A stretch of DNA of 64,000 nucleotides from Natrinema salsiterrestre (GTDB taxonomy: Archaea > Halobacteriota > Halobacteria > Halobacteriales > Natrialbaceae), in contig NZ_JAMQOT010000001.1 in the NCBI RefSeq assembly GCF_029502005.1, forward strand, positions 124,001 to 188,000. The letters are read 5' to 3'. The notes under the pieces are model-generated. The model was not told the origin of the DNA. It did no database searches and saw only the letters and a list, made by a program, of their open reading frames with translations. The translations under genes and the position numbers were made by a program. Of this stretch, positions 1-8,921 are shown piece by piece (position 1 is the stretch's first letter; every line of letters begins with the position of its first letter).

Positions 1-144
1 TCCGGTGCGGTAACTGTCGTTCCCGGCGTCGGCACGGTCGATGCCGATTCGTCGACCGGTCGCGTGACGATTCACGGGGATCCGTCGGCGAAACGTCGAG
101 CACGGGCCGCCATCGAGAAGGCCGGGTACGACGTCCGCGACTAA
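1..144 (+). CDS. Heavy-metal-associated (HMA) domain protein, C-terminal fragment
   Basis: Only the last 47 codons lie in the window; the frame is open from base 1 to the TAA at 142-144. The visible peptide has the second half of a ferredoxin-like HMA fold: a strand ending in GVGTVDAD, then GRVTIHGDPS, a helix, and the terminal AIEKAGYDV that is typical of CopZ/MerP-like domains. The metal-binding CxxC of the domain would lie upstream and is not seen. It could be a free-standing copper chaperone or the end of a longer protein. The following gene encodes a DUF2182 membrane protein that also belongs to metal-linked gene sets, which supports a metal role (inference). Confidence 0.65.
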   Translation, partial: SGAVTVVPGVGTVDADSSTGRVTIHGDPSAKRRARAAIEKAGYDVRD

Positions 145-250
145 TGAGGGCCGACTACGACTCGGCTGTCCGTCGAGAGACACCACTGGCCCGGACGGAC
201 ACCGAACTACCATCGGTACTCCATCACGCCCTCAGGCGAGTGAACGTCGA

Positions 251-1096
251 ATGAGTCCCTCGTTCAGGTCTTCGATCGAACGGACGGCTGCTCTCGCTCC
301 GAATACCGTCAATCGAACGACTGCGGTCGTCGCAGCGATGCTCGGGCTCGACGCGATCTGGTGGCTGTTGCTGTACGACGGCTCCGTCCCGATGCCCGGA
401 ATGCAGTGGCTGCTGACAGACGCTGCCATCCCGATGGCGGCACCCGGGGCGATGGAACGGGCCGTCTTTCACGTCGGGACGTTCGAGGCTATCGCCGGCT
501 ACACCGTCACGTGGGGCGTGATGATGTGGGCGATGATGCAACCGGCGATGACTCGGTTCACCCGGGAGTACGCCGCGGCCTATCGGGGATCGGCCGTCGG
601 CGCGGCGCGGGCGCTGGCATCGTTCCTCGTCGGGTACTACGCCGTCTGGATGGCCTCGGCCTGTATTCCGCTCCTGTACGAAGCGGTTCTCCCGGGCGGT
701 ATCTACGGCGTGACCCGTGAGTACACGCATCTCGTCATCGGTGGTGCCCTCGTTCTCACCGGGCTCTACCAGCTTTTGGGGTTCAAACGGTCGCTCTTGC
801 GGACGTGTTGCGCTACGGTCCCGCCGCATCTGGACGGGGTCCTTCGCGGAGTACGGGAGGGACTGTATCACGGCGTCCGCTGTGTCCTGACCTCTTTCGG
901 GATCTTCTTCCTGGTGATGGTCTTCGTCGGCGAGATGAACCTCGTCTGGATGGTCGCACTGACGGGCGTCGTCACGATAGAGCGCCTGCCACCCTGGGGC
1001 GAGGAGGTCGCCGTCGGAACCGGTCTCGTCTCGCTCGGTGCCGGTCTGATAGTACTGATGTTCCAGCCGACTCTCCCGCTCGCGTTCACTCTCTGA
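251..1096 (+). CDS. DUF2182 family integral membrane protein
   Basis: A 281-residue protein with about six hydrophobic segments. The Met-rich stretch TWGVMMWAMMQPAM near residues 95-108 is the hallmark of DUF2182 (predicted metal-binding integral membrane proteins), where W-x-VMM-x-AMM-x-P is conserved. A second conserved part begins at YQLLGFKRSLLRTC (about residues 178-191). DUF2182 proteins often travel with small metal-binding partners, and the preceding gene ends in an HMA domain. The biochemical function of the family is not settled; handling of copper or another soft metal is an inference from the Met-rich segment and the neighbour. The start is the first ATG, about 105 nt after the stop of the upstream gene. 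Confidence 0.8.
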   Translation: MSPSFRSSIERTAALAPNTVNRTTAVVAAMLGLDAIWWLLLYDGSVPMPGMQWLLTDAAIPMAAPGAMERAVFHVGTFEAIAGYTVTWGVMMWAMMQPAMTRFTREYAAAYRGSAVGAARALASFLVGYYAVWMASACIPLLYEAVLPGGIYGVTREYTHLVIGGALVLTGLYQLLGFKRSLLRTCCATVPPHLDGVLRGVREGLYHGVRCVLTSFGIFFLVMVFVGEMNLVWMVALTGVVTIERLPPWGEEVAVGTGLVSLGAGLIVLMFQPTLPLAFTL

Positions 1097-1195
1097 GAGA
1101 TCGCCGCGTACGCGGCCACCGCAAGCGGTGAGAACGGTCGGGGCAGCGTCGCCGTCGGGACCGTTTTTACTCCGACGCCCGTACCGCCCGTCGAG

Positions 1196-1621
1196 ATGAG
1201 TACGCGAACCCGCCTCACGACCGTCGAGACGGTTCACGAAGAACAGTCGTGGCTGTTCACGATTCGAGATCAGTACGGCGACCCCGACGAGGTTGTTCTC
1301 GTTCCCTGCGAGGATAGCGTCGAAGCGTGGATCAACCGCTGTACCCACGAGGCACAGCGATTCGATACGGGACGCGGGGTCGCGATGCGGGACGACCAGC
1401 TCATCTGTCCGAAACACGGGTCGATGTTCGATGCCTGCTCGGGGTACTGTGGCAACGGCGAGGCGGCCGATACGACGCTGCCGTCCGTCGGGATCAGCGT
1501 CGAGGACGACGTCGTCTACCTGACCGACGACGACGCGACCTTCGCCCACGCGGGCGGGATCGACGACGGAAACGATGAGGACGACGACGGTCCCACATCG
1601 ACATCGCACATCGGGTTCTGA
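1196..1621 (+). CDS. Small Rieske [2Fe-2S] protein
   Basis: A 141-residue soluble protein with a complete Rieske signature: C49-T-H51 and C71-P-K-H74, which would bind a [2Fe-2S] cluster through two Cys and two His. It has no membrane anchor or catalytic partner domain, so it looks like a dioxygenase-type Rieske ferredoxin rather than a bc1-complex subunit. Two further cysteines (C81, C85) lie just after the second motif. The last 30 residues are an acidic tail, common in halophiles. An AT-rich TTTTTA box about 30 nt before the ATG suggests a leaderless transcript. The electron-transfer partner is unknown. Confidence 0.88.
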   Translation: MSTRTRLTTVETVHEEQSWLFTIRDQYGDPDEVVLVPCEDSVEAWINRCTHEAQRFDTGRGVAMRDDQLICPKHGSMFDACSGYCGNGEAADTTLPSVGISVEDDVVYLTDDDATFAHAGGIDDGNDEDDDGPTSTSHIGF

Positions 1622-1702
1622 TTCGTAGCACCCGTTCGTCGAAGACGAGCGCAGTCGTGTCGTCTGGCAAGGGTTTTTCGCGTCCCACTTCGGGACAACC
1701 AC

Positions 1703-2092
1703 ATGGACAGACGAACCGTCTCGAGTGGCACCGAGTGGGAACCGAACGTCGGGTACTCCCGGTCGATCCGCGCCGGCTCGCAGGTACACGTCTCGGGAAC
1801 GACGGCGACCGACGACGACGGTGCCGTCGTCGCGCCCGGTGATCCGTACGCCCAGACCGTTCGAGCGCTCGAGATCATCGGTGACGCACTCGAGAAGGCG
1901 GGAGCGACGCTCGCGGATGTCGTCCGCACGCGGATCTACGTGACCGACATCGAGGACTGGGAAGCGGTCGGAGAAGCCCACGGCGAGTTCTTCGCGGACG
2001 TTCGCCCGGCGTGTAGCATGGTCGAAGTACAGCGGTTGATCGATCCCGAGCATCTGGTCGAGATCGAGGCAGTCGCGATCGTCGACGAGTAG
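1703..2092 (+). CDS. Rid family (RidA/YjgF/UK114-like) protein
   Basis: A 129-residue single-domain protein of the Rid superfamily, recognised by the core [21 protein letters not shown] and the C-terminal block [20 protein letters not shown]. Typical RidA hydrolyses reactive enamine/imine intermediates using an arginine in the motif PARSxVEV. Here the matching stretch is RPACSMVEV, so cysteine 104 stands where that arginine is expected. This argues for one of the Rid subfamilies without the archetypal deaminase activity (inference from the alignment by eye). It stands alone between the Rieske gene and dph5, all on the plus strand. Confidence 0.88.
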   Translation: MDRRTVSSGTEWEPNVGYSRSIRAGSQVHVSGTTATDDDGAVVAPGDPYAQTVRALEIIGDALEKAGATLADVVRTRIYVTDIEDWEAVGEAHGEFFADVRPACSMVEVQRLIDPEHLVEIEAVAIVDE

Positions 2093-2164
2093 CGGGCGGG
2101 TCCGAAAGCGAGCAGCGGTGAGCCGTCTCGAAAGGGTATTCCGAGTGCTGGCAGTAGACCGCCC

Positions 2165-2938
2165 ATGCTCACCTTCATCGGCCTCGGTCTCTACGACGAG
2201 CGCTCGATCACCGTCGAGGGCCAGGAGGCGCTTCGGGCGGCCGACCGCGTCTACGCCGAGTTCTACACCAGCAAACTGATCGGGACGACGATCGACGACC
2301 TCGAGTCCGTCCACGATTCCGAGATCGACGTCCGGGATCGGGCCGGCGTCGAACAACACCCCGAGGATATGCTCGAGGCCGCCGAGACCGAGGACGTGGC
2401 CTTCCTCACGGCGGGCGATACGATGATCTCGACGACCCACGTCGACCTCCGGCTGCGAGCCCACGACCGCGGGATCGAGACGCGCGTGATCCACGGCGTC
2501 ACCGCACAGACGGCCACCAGCGCGCTGACCGGGTTGCAGAACTACCGCTTCGGAAAAGCGACGACGCTGCCCTTCCCGTACGCCCACGGGGCCGAGGGGC
2601 TCCCCGCGAGCGTGACCGAGACGATCGACGACAACCGCGCCGACGGACTACACACGGTCGTCTACCTGGATATAAAAACCGAACGCGAGGAGTACATGAC
2701 CGCCGACGTCGGTGCCGAGTTGCTCGCCGAGGAGTACCCCGACCTCGCGGGCGTCGTCGTCGCCCGCGCGGGCAGTCCGGACCCGCTCGTCGAGGCCGGG
2801 ACGATGTCGGAACTGGCAGAGCGGGACTTCGGCGACCCGCTCCACCTGCTCGTCGTGCCGGGCGAGTGTCACCTGCTCGAGGCCGACGCGCTGGTCGAAC
2901 TGGCGGGTGCCGATCGGGACGCGCTCGATATTGCGTGA
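2165..2938 (+). CDS. dph5: Diphthine synthase Dph5
   Basis: A 257-residue SAM-dependent methyltransferase that trimethylates the modified histidine of elongation factor aEF2 on the way to diphthamide. It begins with the expected MLTFIGLGLYDERSIT and continues with the VYAEFYTSKL block, LTAGDTMISTTH, the GLQNYRFGKATTLPF motif and VVARAGSPDP, all characteristic of archaeal Dph5. The length matches the family (about 255-265). It acts in the cytosol on translation factor 2. The start is the first ATG and gives the canonical N-terminus. Confidence 0.95.
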   Translation: MLTFIGLGLYDERSITVEGQEALRAADRVYAEFYTSKLIGTTIDDLESVHDSEIDVRDRAGVEQHPEDMLEAAETEDVAFLTAGDTMISTTHVDLRLRAHDRGIETRVIHGVTAQTATSALTGLQNYRFGKATTLPFPYAHGAEGLPASVTETIDDNRADGLHTVVYLDIKTEREEYMTADVGAELLAEEYPDLAGVVVARAGSPDPLVEAGTMSELAERDFGDPLHLLVVPGECHLLEADALVELAGADRDALDIA

Positions 2939-3074
2939 AATCGGTGAGTCCCATTGCGGCGCGGGACCGTCGCTCGTTCTCGTGGGCTGGTCGAACGGTG
3001 CACGGATCGATACTGATCACCGGTCCCTCGGTTGGCTCCGGACGGCAGGGTTCCGACCCGAAGCGGAGCCCGGC

Positions 3075-3081
3075 ATATTTA
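3075..3081 (+). promoter_or_regulatory. TATA box for the 3107 membrane-protein gene
   Basis: ATATTTA lies 26-32 nt upstream of the ATG at 3107, the spacing expected of a haloarchaeal TATA box that drives a leaderless mRNA. It decides the start: an in-frame ATG at 3032 lies upstream of this promoter and is unlikely to be used. Confidence 0.5.
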
Positions 3082-3106
3082 CACTCCGAGTGGGAAACAG
3101 TGGCCT

Positions 3107-3940
3107 ATGAGTGGTCGGGAGGTCACTGACGGGGCGACCGACCCGGACGGATCGGAGACGGCGAGCGGCGAAACCGATCTCGACCGGGAGACCATCGAGC
3201 TGGCCCGCGAGGAGCTGCGGAGGACGTTCGAGTATCAGGTCGCCCGAATTCAGGAGATCGACGAGAAGGCGATCGAGATCCTCAAGGCGAACCTCCTGTT
3301 GATCGGCCTGGTCGTCACCGGCGGTTCGATCGTCGTCCAGACCGAACTCGACGTCGTGCCCTTCATCAATCTCTTTACCGTCACCAGCGCACTCCTCCTG
3401 TTGGTTTCGACCGGGCTCGCCGGGGTGACGTACACGGCCTCGAACCTCAGAGGCGGCATCGACGGCGACGCGGTCGACGTCGCGCTGGCGACTGCTCGAG
3501 CCGATCCCGCGGCCGACGGGGACCGGTTCGAGGTGCGACTGCTCCGGAGCTACGGAGAGTGGATCGAGTACAACGCGCGGGTGACGGCCGTCAACGACAT
3601 GTTCGCGACGGTCACCGTCCTCATGGTGATCGCCGCCTTCGTCTACGTCGTCGCCGGGATCGGCATCGGTGTGCTCGGCCCGTCGATGTCGGTCTCGGTG
3701 GCCGCCTTTCTCGTCCTCTCGATCGTGCTGGCATGGCTCGGCGGCTTCGCGTACTACATGGATCACCTCGGAGCGAGCGACGAGCACTGGGAGGGCGCCT
3801 TCGACGGCGTCAGGATCTCGAAAGGCGTGACCCGGAAACGCGGGTTGTCGACGCTTCGGGCGATGCGCAGCGAAGGTGTGACCGACGAGGCGGAGGAGGA
3901 GCGGGACGACGCGCCTCCGGTTCGAAACGCGAACTCCTGA
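3107..3940 (+). CDS. Four-helix membrane protein, function unknown
   Basis: A 277-residue protein starting at the ATG just downstream of a TATA box. An acidic N-terminal tail and an amphipathic helix (about residues 25-60) come before four transmembrane segments. The first pair is close together (about 60-110). A cytosolic loop follows, then a second pair (about 165-225), and finally a charged, arginine- and acid-rich C-terminal tail. The arrangement resembles many uncharacterised haloarchaeal membrane proteins; no catalytic motif is visible. It converges with the alpha/beta hydrolase gene across about 40 nt. Confidence 0.8.
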   Translation: MSGREVTDGATDPDGSETASGETDLDRETIELAREELRRTFEYQVARIQEIDEKAIEILKANLLLIGLVVTGGSIVVQTELDVVPFINLFTVTSALLLLVSTGLAGVTYTASNLRGGIDGDAVDVALATARADPAADGDRFEVRLLRSYGEWIEYNARVTAVNDMFATVTVLMVIAAFVYVVAGIGIGVLGPSMSVSVAAFLVLSIVLAWLGGFAYYMDHLGASDEHWEGAFDGVRISKGVTRKRGLSTLRAMRSEGVTDEAEEERDDAPPVRNANS

Positions 3941-3978
3941 CGGAACTCCCGGAACGGGGCGGTCACACTACGGGGTCG

Positions 3979-5064
3979 TCAGCCGCGCAGGACGGACTCG
4001 AGCCGATCCCGGAAGTCGCCGGGCACCTCGAGATGCGGTGTGTGCCCCGTGTTCCCGAAGACGACTTCCTCGAACGCGCCGCCGCGGTCGGCGTAGGTCT
4101 CGAGGACGGCGCGGGTCTGGTCGACCATCGGCTGGGGCGGAAAGACGTCCTCGCCGGGCCAGTCCCGGAGTTCGCCCATGCGACCGAGCGTGCCCAGATC
4201 GAACAGGGAGGCGTTCGAGACGATCTGGTCGGAATCCCCGCGAATCCACAGCACGGGCGGTTTGTCGTCGGGATCGATGTCGGTGATCGCCTCGAGGTCG
4301 CAGTACTTCGGTGAGACCGCGTTGTTCACCCCGGTTTCGCCCGGGGCGATTCCGGGCCAGTTGTCGCTGAGTTTCGAGGAACCCGGATAGTTCTCCTCGC
4401 CGGTCGCCGTATCGAGCATCCCCGTCAGATACGACTCCTCGCGGTCGTCGTCGAACTCGTGGGTCGGATCGACGTAGTAGGTTCGCAGGACCTTCCGCGG
4501 TGACGTCTCGCCCTCCTCGCTCCGGTCGCGATCCGCGAGGCCCGCGACGAACGCGTCGTTGCCGATCCCGCCGCCGGAGCCGGCGTAGTCGTCGAAGCAC
4601 GGGGTTCCCGCCGTGTCTTTCGTCCCGCCGAAGCCGTACGGCGAGAGCGGGTTGACGAGCACCAGCTCGGCCACGTCTCCGGGGTGATCGATCGCGTACC
4701 GCATCGCGACCCCGCCGCCGTTCGACCAGCCCGCGAGAACGAGTGGCCTCTCGAGGTCCAGTTCCGTCACTAGCGCGCGAATATCGCCCTCGAAGTCGCC
4801 CAGCCCGTTCGTCGCGTCGACCGGTTTCGGCTCCGAATCGCCGTACCCCCGGAGGTCGGGCGCGATCGCGCGGTGACGGGCGGGCAACTCGGCCATCACG
4901 TCTTCGAAGAACCGCGAGGACGAGACGTTACCGTGGAGGAAGACGATCGTTCGACCGTCCTCGTCGGCCCGACCGCTGCCGCCCGACTCGAGATAGTGGG
5001 TCTCGAGGCGGTCGGTGTCGACGGTTCGCGAGTCGACCCCGGCGAGGGTGTCGTCTCGTGTCAT
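3979..5064 (-). CDS. Alpha/beta hydrolase
   Basis: A 361-residue alpha/beta-hydrolase fold enzyme. The oxyanion-side motif FLHGNVSSS is followed by the nucleophile elbow GWSNGG (Ser114), a late acid residue in IRGDSDQIV and a terminal histidine in GNTGHTPHLE. Between the elbow and the acid lies an insertion of about 130 residues, presumably a lid, which makes the protein longer than the 270-300 residues usual for the fold. The YGFGG and DPTHEFDDD stretches of the lid give no substrate clue. It is probably cytosolic, since no signal peptide is seen. Substrate unknown; esterase or epoxide-hydrolase-like activity is possible. Confidence 0.85.
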   Translation of the reverse strand: MTRDDTLAGVDSRTVDTDRLETHYLESGGSGRADEDGRTIVFLHGNVSSSRFFEDVMAELPARHRAIAPDLRGYGDSEPKPVDATNGLGDFEGDIRALVTELDLERPLVLAGWSNGGGVAMRYAIDHPGDVAELVLVNPLSPYGFGGTKDTAGTPCFDDYAGSGGGIGNDAFVAGLADRDRSEEGETSPRKVLRTYYVDPTHEFDDDREESYLTGMLDTATGEENYPGSSKLSDNWPGIAPGETGVNNAVSPKYCDLEAITDIDPDDKPPVLWIRGDSDQIVSNASLFDLGTLGRMGELRDWPGEDVFPPQPMVDQTRAVLETYADRGGAFEEVVFGNTGHTPHLEVPGDFRDRLESVLRG

Positions 5065-5150
5065 GACCGCCGGTACGACGGCCCCCGTGATAACTCTCGG
5101 GCCGGTACCCGGTCTCCGACCAGTCCGGACGGAGCGACGACGATCGCCCG

Positions 5151-6410
5151 TCAGTCGTCCGCCGTGACGCCGTTCCGGACGTCGGCCCCGGAACGGCGGC
5201 GGAGCGCCCCGCCGACGAGCGCGGCGACCGCGGCACAGGCGGCGACGACGGCGAACAGCGCTGCGGGGGTCGATCGCGTCAGGATGAGACCGGCCAGCGA
5301 CGATCCGACCGCACCGACGCCGAAGATCGCCGTGTACGTGTAGCCGAAGGAGAGTCCCCTGGCGTCGGCCGGCGCGTAGGTCGAAATCGCCTCCTGATTG
5401 ATCGGGGCGATCATGAAGACGAGGAATCCGAGGATCCCCGCGACGACCAACAGCGGGGCGAGGCCCGCGTTCGTCGACGGAACGAACGCGAGCGCGACGA
5501 CGACCAGTGCGGCGTAGCCGCCCACCAGCACCGTCTCGAGTCGCGCGCGGTCGACGAGCTTGCCGCCGACGTACTGGCCGATCCCGCCGACGAGCAGGAG
5601 TCCCGAGTAGACGTACTGGCTCGGCTCGAACGAGCGGCCCGCGAACATGACGGGATCGAACAGCGGCAGGTCAGCCAGGATGTCCGGCAGGAAGGTGAAC
5701 GTCGCCCGGTAGTAGACGCCGTAGAGGATGCCGATCGCGAAGACGAGGCCGAAACCGACGGTGAACAGCCGGCGCGAACTCGCGAGAAACGCCGCGAGAC
5801 TGTGCGGTCCCTCGCGATCGGTGGCGGTGACGTCCGCGCCCCGCGCCGAACTCCCCGCGGTCTCGTCGAACTCGAGTCGCGCCCCGACGACCACCGCGAG
5901 GAGAACCGGCACCAGGAGCGCGGCGGCGACGGCTCGCCAGCCGACGAACGCCAACAGCACCGCCGCGAGCAGCGGCCCGGTCGCGACGCCGACGTTGCCC
6001 GCAGCGCCGTGATACGCGAACGCTGTGCCCCGTTCCTTCGTTCCGCGGCTGAGCAGCGCCAGGCCCGCGGGATGGTAGAGGCTCGCCGCCGCCCCCCACA
6101 GCACCAGTCCGACCGTCAGGACGGCGATATTCGGGGCGGCCGCGACGATCGCGAAGGCTGCGCCCATGCCGAGCAGACAGCAGAGGATGAGTCGCTTGGA
6201 ACTGACCCGATCGGCGAGCAGCCCCGTCGGGAGCGCGCCGACGCCGATCAGGGCGTAGCTCGCGCCGACCACGGCACCGAGAAACGCGGTCGTCGTCGAG
6301 AACGCCTCGAGCCAGCTGACGACGAAGATCGGAATCACCAGCTCGTACGTGTGGAACATGGCGTGGCCGAGCATGGCGAACCCCGTTACGGCCCTGTCGT
6401 TGTGATCCAT
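5151..6410 (-). CDS. MFS transporter
   Basis: A 419-residue major facilitator superfamily carrier with about twelve hydrophobic segments. The loop after TM2 reads GLLADRVSSKRLIL, a recognisable form of the MFS motif GxLaDrxGrkr. A hydrophilic acidic central loop (DETAGSSARGAD) divides two six-helix halves. The ATG giving MDHNDRAVTGF was chosen over one nine codons upstream because the extension is polar and not conserved-looking. Substrate unknown. It is on the same strand as leuB, separated by 78 nt, so it may be read through from leuB. Confidence 0.85.
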   Translation of the reverse strand: MDHNDRAVTGFAMLGHAMFHTYELVIPIFVVSWLEAFSTTTAFLGAVVGASYALIGVGALPTGLLADRVSSKRLILCCLLGMGAAFAIVAAAPNIAVLTVGLVLWGAAASLYHPAGLALLSRGTKERGTAFAYHGAAGNVGVATGPLLAAVLLAFVGWRAVAAALLVPVLLAVVVGARLEFDETAGSSARGADVTATDREGPHSLAAFLASSRRLFTVGFGLVFAIGILYGVYYRATFTFLPDILADLPLFDPVMFAGRSFEPSQYVYSGLLLVGGIGQYVGGKLVDRARLETVLVGGYAALVVVALAFVPSTNAGLAPLLVVAGILGFLVFMIAPINQEAISTYAPADARGLSFGYTYTAIFGVGAVGSSLAGLILTRSTPAALFAVVAACAAVAALVGGALRRRSGADVRNGVTADD

Positions 6411-6488
6411 GGTCAGTTCTGCACGTTCACGGGACAACAGCGGTCTCGGTTCCGGAACCGCCCGGTGCAGGCTCGAGCGCGGTATCGT

Positions 6489-7469
6489 CTACAGTCGATC
6501 GATGATCGCCTTCGTCACGTCCTCGGTGGAGGCGTCGCCGCCGAGGTCCGGCGTTCGCGGGCCGTCCTCGAGCGTCGCCTCGACGGCCTCGTGAACGTCC
6601 TCGCTAGCCTCGTCGTAGCCGAGGTACTCGAGCAGCATCGCGGCGGAGATGATCGTCGCGGCGGGGTTCGCGACCCCCTGGCCGGCGATGTCGGGCGCGG
6701 TGCCGTGAACGGGTTCGAACAGGGCGCGGTCGGGGCCGATGTTCGCGGACGGGAGCAGGCCCAGCCCGCCGACGAGGCCGGCTGCGAGGTCCGAGAGCAC
6801 GTCGCCCGCGAGATTGGGGCAGACGATCACGTCGAACTGCTCGGGGTCGAGACAGACCCGCGTCGCGAAGGCGTCCATCAGCACCTCGTCGGTCTCGACG
6901 CCGTTGTCGTCGGCGACCCGCTTGACCGTATCGCGGAAGAGGCCGTCCGTCTCCCGCATGACGTTGGCCTTGTGGACGATCGAGAACCCGTCGTGGTCGT
7001 CGCCGGCGACGTAGTCGCAGGCGAAGTCGGCGAGGCGTTCGGAGGCCGACTCCGTGACGACGCGGGTCAGCGTCGAGACGTCCTGCGTCAGTCGGTCCTC
7101 GTGGCCCGCGTAGACGCCTTCCGTGTTCTCCCGGAGGAAAATCAGATCCGTCTCGGGTCGGACGGCGTCGACTCCCGGATACGCCTTCGCCGGACGAACG
7201 TTGACGAACGAATCGACCGCCGTCCGCAGCGGCAGGATGACGTCGGCGGCCGTCTCGCCGGCCGCGCCGAACAGCGTCGCGTCCGCCGACGCCGCGAGAT
7301 CGTACGTTTCCTGTGGGAGGGCCTCGCCCGTCTCCGCTTTCACCGCGTCGCCGGCGTCGGCCTCGACGAACTCGAAGTCGATCTCGAGGGCCTCGAGGAC
7401 CTCGACCGCAGCTGGTGTCACTTCCTGTCCGATCCCGTCGCCCGGAATGACGGCGATTTCGTGAGTCAT
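6489..7469 (-). CDS. leuB: 3-isopropylmalate dehydrogenase
   Basis: A 326-residue NAD-dependent decarboxylating dehydrogenase of the isocitrate/isopropylmalate dehydrogenase family, catalysing the third step of leucine synthesis. Visible motifs are [13 protein letters not shown] at the N-terminus, [12 protein letters not shown] with the substrate-site residues, the metal-binding [15 protein letters not shown] region and the cofactor loop [18 protein letters not shown]. In other haloarchaea leuB lies directly behind leuD in the leu/ilv operon. Here it is about 17 kb away from leuD on the same strand, so it needs its own promoter or the promoter of the EamA gene upstream. Confidence 0.93.
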   Translation of the reverse strand: MTHEIAVIPGDGIGQEVTPAAVEVLEALEIDFEFVEADAGDAVKAETGEALPQETYDLAASADATLFGAAGETAADVILPLRTAVDSFVNVRPAKAYPGVDAVRPETDLIFLRENTEGVYAGHEDRLTQDVSTLTRVVTESASERLADFACDYVAGDDHDGFSIVHKANVMRETDGLFRDTVKRVADDNGVETDEVLMDAFATRVCLDPEQFDVIVCPNLAGDVLSDLAAGLVGGLGLLPSANIGPDRALFEPVHGTAPDIAGQGVANPAATIISAAMLLEYLGYDEASEDVHEAVEATLEDGPRTPDLGGDASTEDVTKAIIDRL

Positions 7470-7570
7470 GCCCGTACATCGACGTGGGGGTGAAAAGAGG
7501 GTATCGATACCGGCGTTGGGAGGTCGTCGCTGGCTGGGGGACTCGACTGCCAGCTATCGGCCTCGAGTCC

Positions 7571-8485
7571 TCAGGGACTCCCGACGCCCGTCGAGAACCC
7601 CACCGCGTCGGCGATCGCGCGCCGCTTGAGCAACACGAAACCGACGGCGACCAGCCCGAAGCCGGCGACGGTGAGCAGCCCGATCGTTTCCTCGAGCAGG
7701 AAGACGCTCGCGACCGTCGCCACGATCGGCACGAGGTAGCCGATCAGCGCCGCCTCGAACGCGCCGTGTTCCTCGAGCACGCGGAAGTAGATCAGGAACG
7801 CGACGGCGGTCGCGAAGACGCCGAGGTAGAGCAGCGCGCCGATCGAGACGGGGCCGAGCATATCCGCGGTCGGAAACTCGTTGGTTCCGAGACTGACGGT
7901 GTGCAAAACGAACCCGCCGACGAGCATCGACCAGCCGACCAGCGGCAGCCGGTCGATGGTCGGGCCGGCCCGCTGGATCAGAACGCCGCCGAGGGCGACG
8001 CTGCAGACCTGTCCGACGATGAGCAATCGAGCGCCGGTCCCGCCGGCGAGGAGGTTTGCGGGATCGGGCTGGATGACGAGCCCGACGCCCAGAAAGCCGA
8101 TCGCCGCGCCGACGGCCCCCAGCGGCGAGAGCCGCTCGCCCAGCAGCGGGATCGCCCACAGCGCGGTGACGATCGGGACCAGCCCCTGCAGGATCGCCGC
8201 GACGCCGCTCGGGACCGTCTGCTGGCCGAGAAAGAGGAGTCCGTTGCCGGCGATGAGGAACACGCCGCCGCCCGCGATAGCCGCCAGATCGTTTCGCGCG
8301 GTCGGCCGCCAGTCGTCGACCGTAAAGGCCGCCGCGGTCAGCAACAGGACCGCCGCGATGTCGTACCGGGCGGCCGCGAAGAGCAGCGGGGGGAGGTGCT
8401 CGAGGCCGACCGAAATCGCGGGGAACGAGAATCCCCACAGGACGGCGAGCAGCAGGAAGAGCCCCGCGTCGAGGTATCGAGACAT
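7571..8485 (-). CDS. EamA/DMT family transporter
   Basis: A 304-residue drug/metabolite transporter with ten predicted membrane segments formed by two EamA repeats of five helices each. The first begins AVLWGFSFPAISVGL and the second is recognisable by LLGERLSPLGAVGAAIGFLGV at the end of the first half and LEETIGLLTVAGFGLVAVG near the C-terminus. Such carriers export amino acids or other metabolites; the substrate is not visible. Its stop lies about 100 nt before the leuB start on the same strand. It marks the left edge of the accessory island. Confidence 0.85.
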   Translation of the reverse strand: MSRYLDAGLFLLLAVLWGFSFPAISVGLEHLPPLLFAAARYDIAAVLLLTAAAFTVDDWRPTARNDLAAIAGGGVFLIAGNGLLFLGQQTVPSGVAAILQGLVPIVTALWAIPLLGERLSPLGAVGAAIGFLGVGLVIQPDPANLLAGGTGARLLIVGQVCSVALGGVLIQRAGPTIDRLPLVGWSMLVGGFVLHTVSLGTNEFPTADMLGPVSIGALLYLGVFATAVAFLIYFRVLEEHGAFEAALIGYLVPIVATVASVFLLEETIGLLTVAGFGLVAVGFVLLKRRAIADAVGFSTGVGSP

Positions 8486-8702
8486 ACCCGTACTTGGGGT
8501 GTGTTTCCGAAGTATCTCGCGATTTCGAGGCGGCCCGCGGCCGTCGTGTGGGAGTGTACGGCACGAGCCGAGACGCCGCTGTCACGGACGGAGGACGGTC
8601 ACCGTTCCCGACAGACCACTGCCTCGGACGAGCGCCGACACGCCGTAGAAGCCCGACTCGAGGGAGACGGGTGGTCGTCGACCAGTTCCGACCGACGATC
8701 CG

Positions 8703-8921
8703 CTACTGAGCCCCGTCGATTACCGTCACATCGTCTGGATCGGGGCCGAGTTCGACGCGGTAGTCGCCGTAGACGAAGCGAACGACAACGCTTGCGTTCG
8801 ACTCGAGCACCGCAGTCAGCGCCTCGGGATCGACGGCCTCGTACAGCGGCGGCAAGGCCGATCGATCACAGCCCTCACGGGCCGCGATACGTCTCAGTGC
8901 CGTGGCGAGTGCTGGATGCAT
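8703..8921 (-). CDS. HalOD1 output domain protein, copy A
   Basis: A 72-residue protein that is a stand-alone HalOD1 domain, a small haloarchaeal module thought to act in signalling or regulation. Key blocks are LPPLYEAVDPEALTAVLES and the terminal DVTVIDGAQ. It differs from copies B and C mainly in the second half (VVVRFVYGDYRVELG against VTVRLAYGDYCIVIG), so it is the most divergent of the three. The start overlaps the end of the upstream zinc-ribbon gene by 47 nt in another frame, which suggests translational coupling. Molecular role unknown. Confidence 0.8.
   Translation of the reverse strand: MHPALATALRRIAAREGCDRSALPPLYEAVDPEALTAVLESNASVVVRFVYGDYRVELGPDPDDVTVIDGAQ

Noticed and set aside
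224-2587. A 787-codon open frame on the minus strand
   Set aside because: It is antisense to DUF2182, Rieske, Rid and dph5 genes, has an Arg/Asp-rich composition without domains and arises from GC-rich codon use.
5802-7493. A 563-codon plus-strand frame over the MFS and leuB genes
   Set aside because: It is antisense to two well-recognised genes and has a shadow composition.
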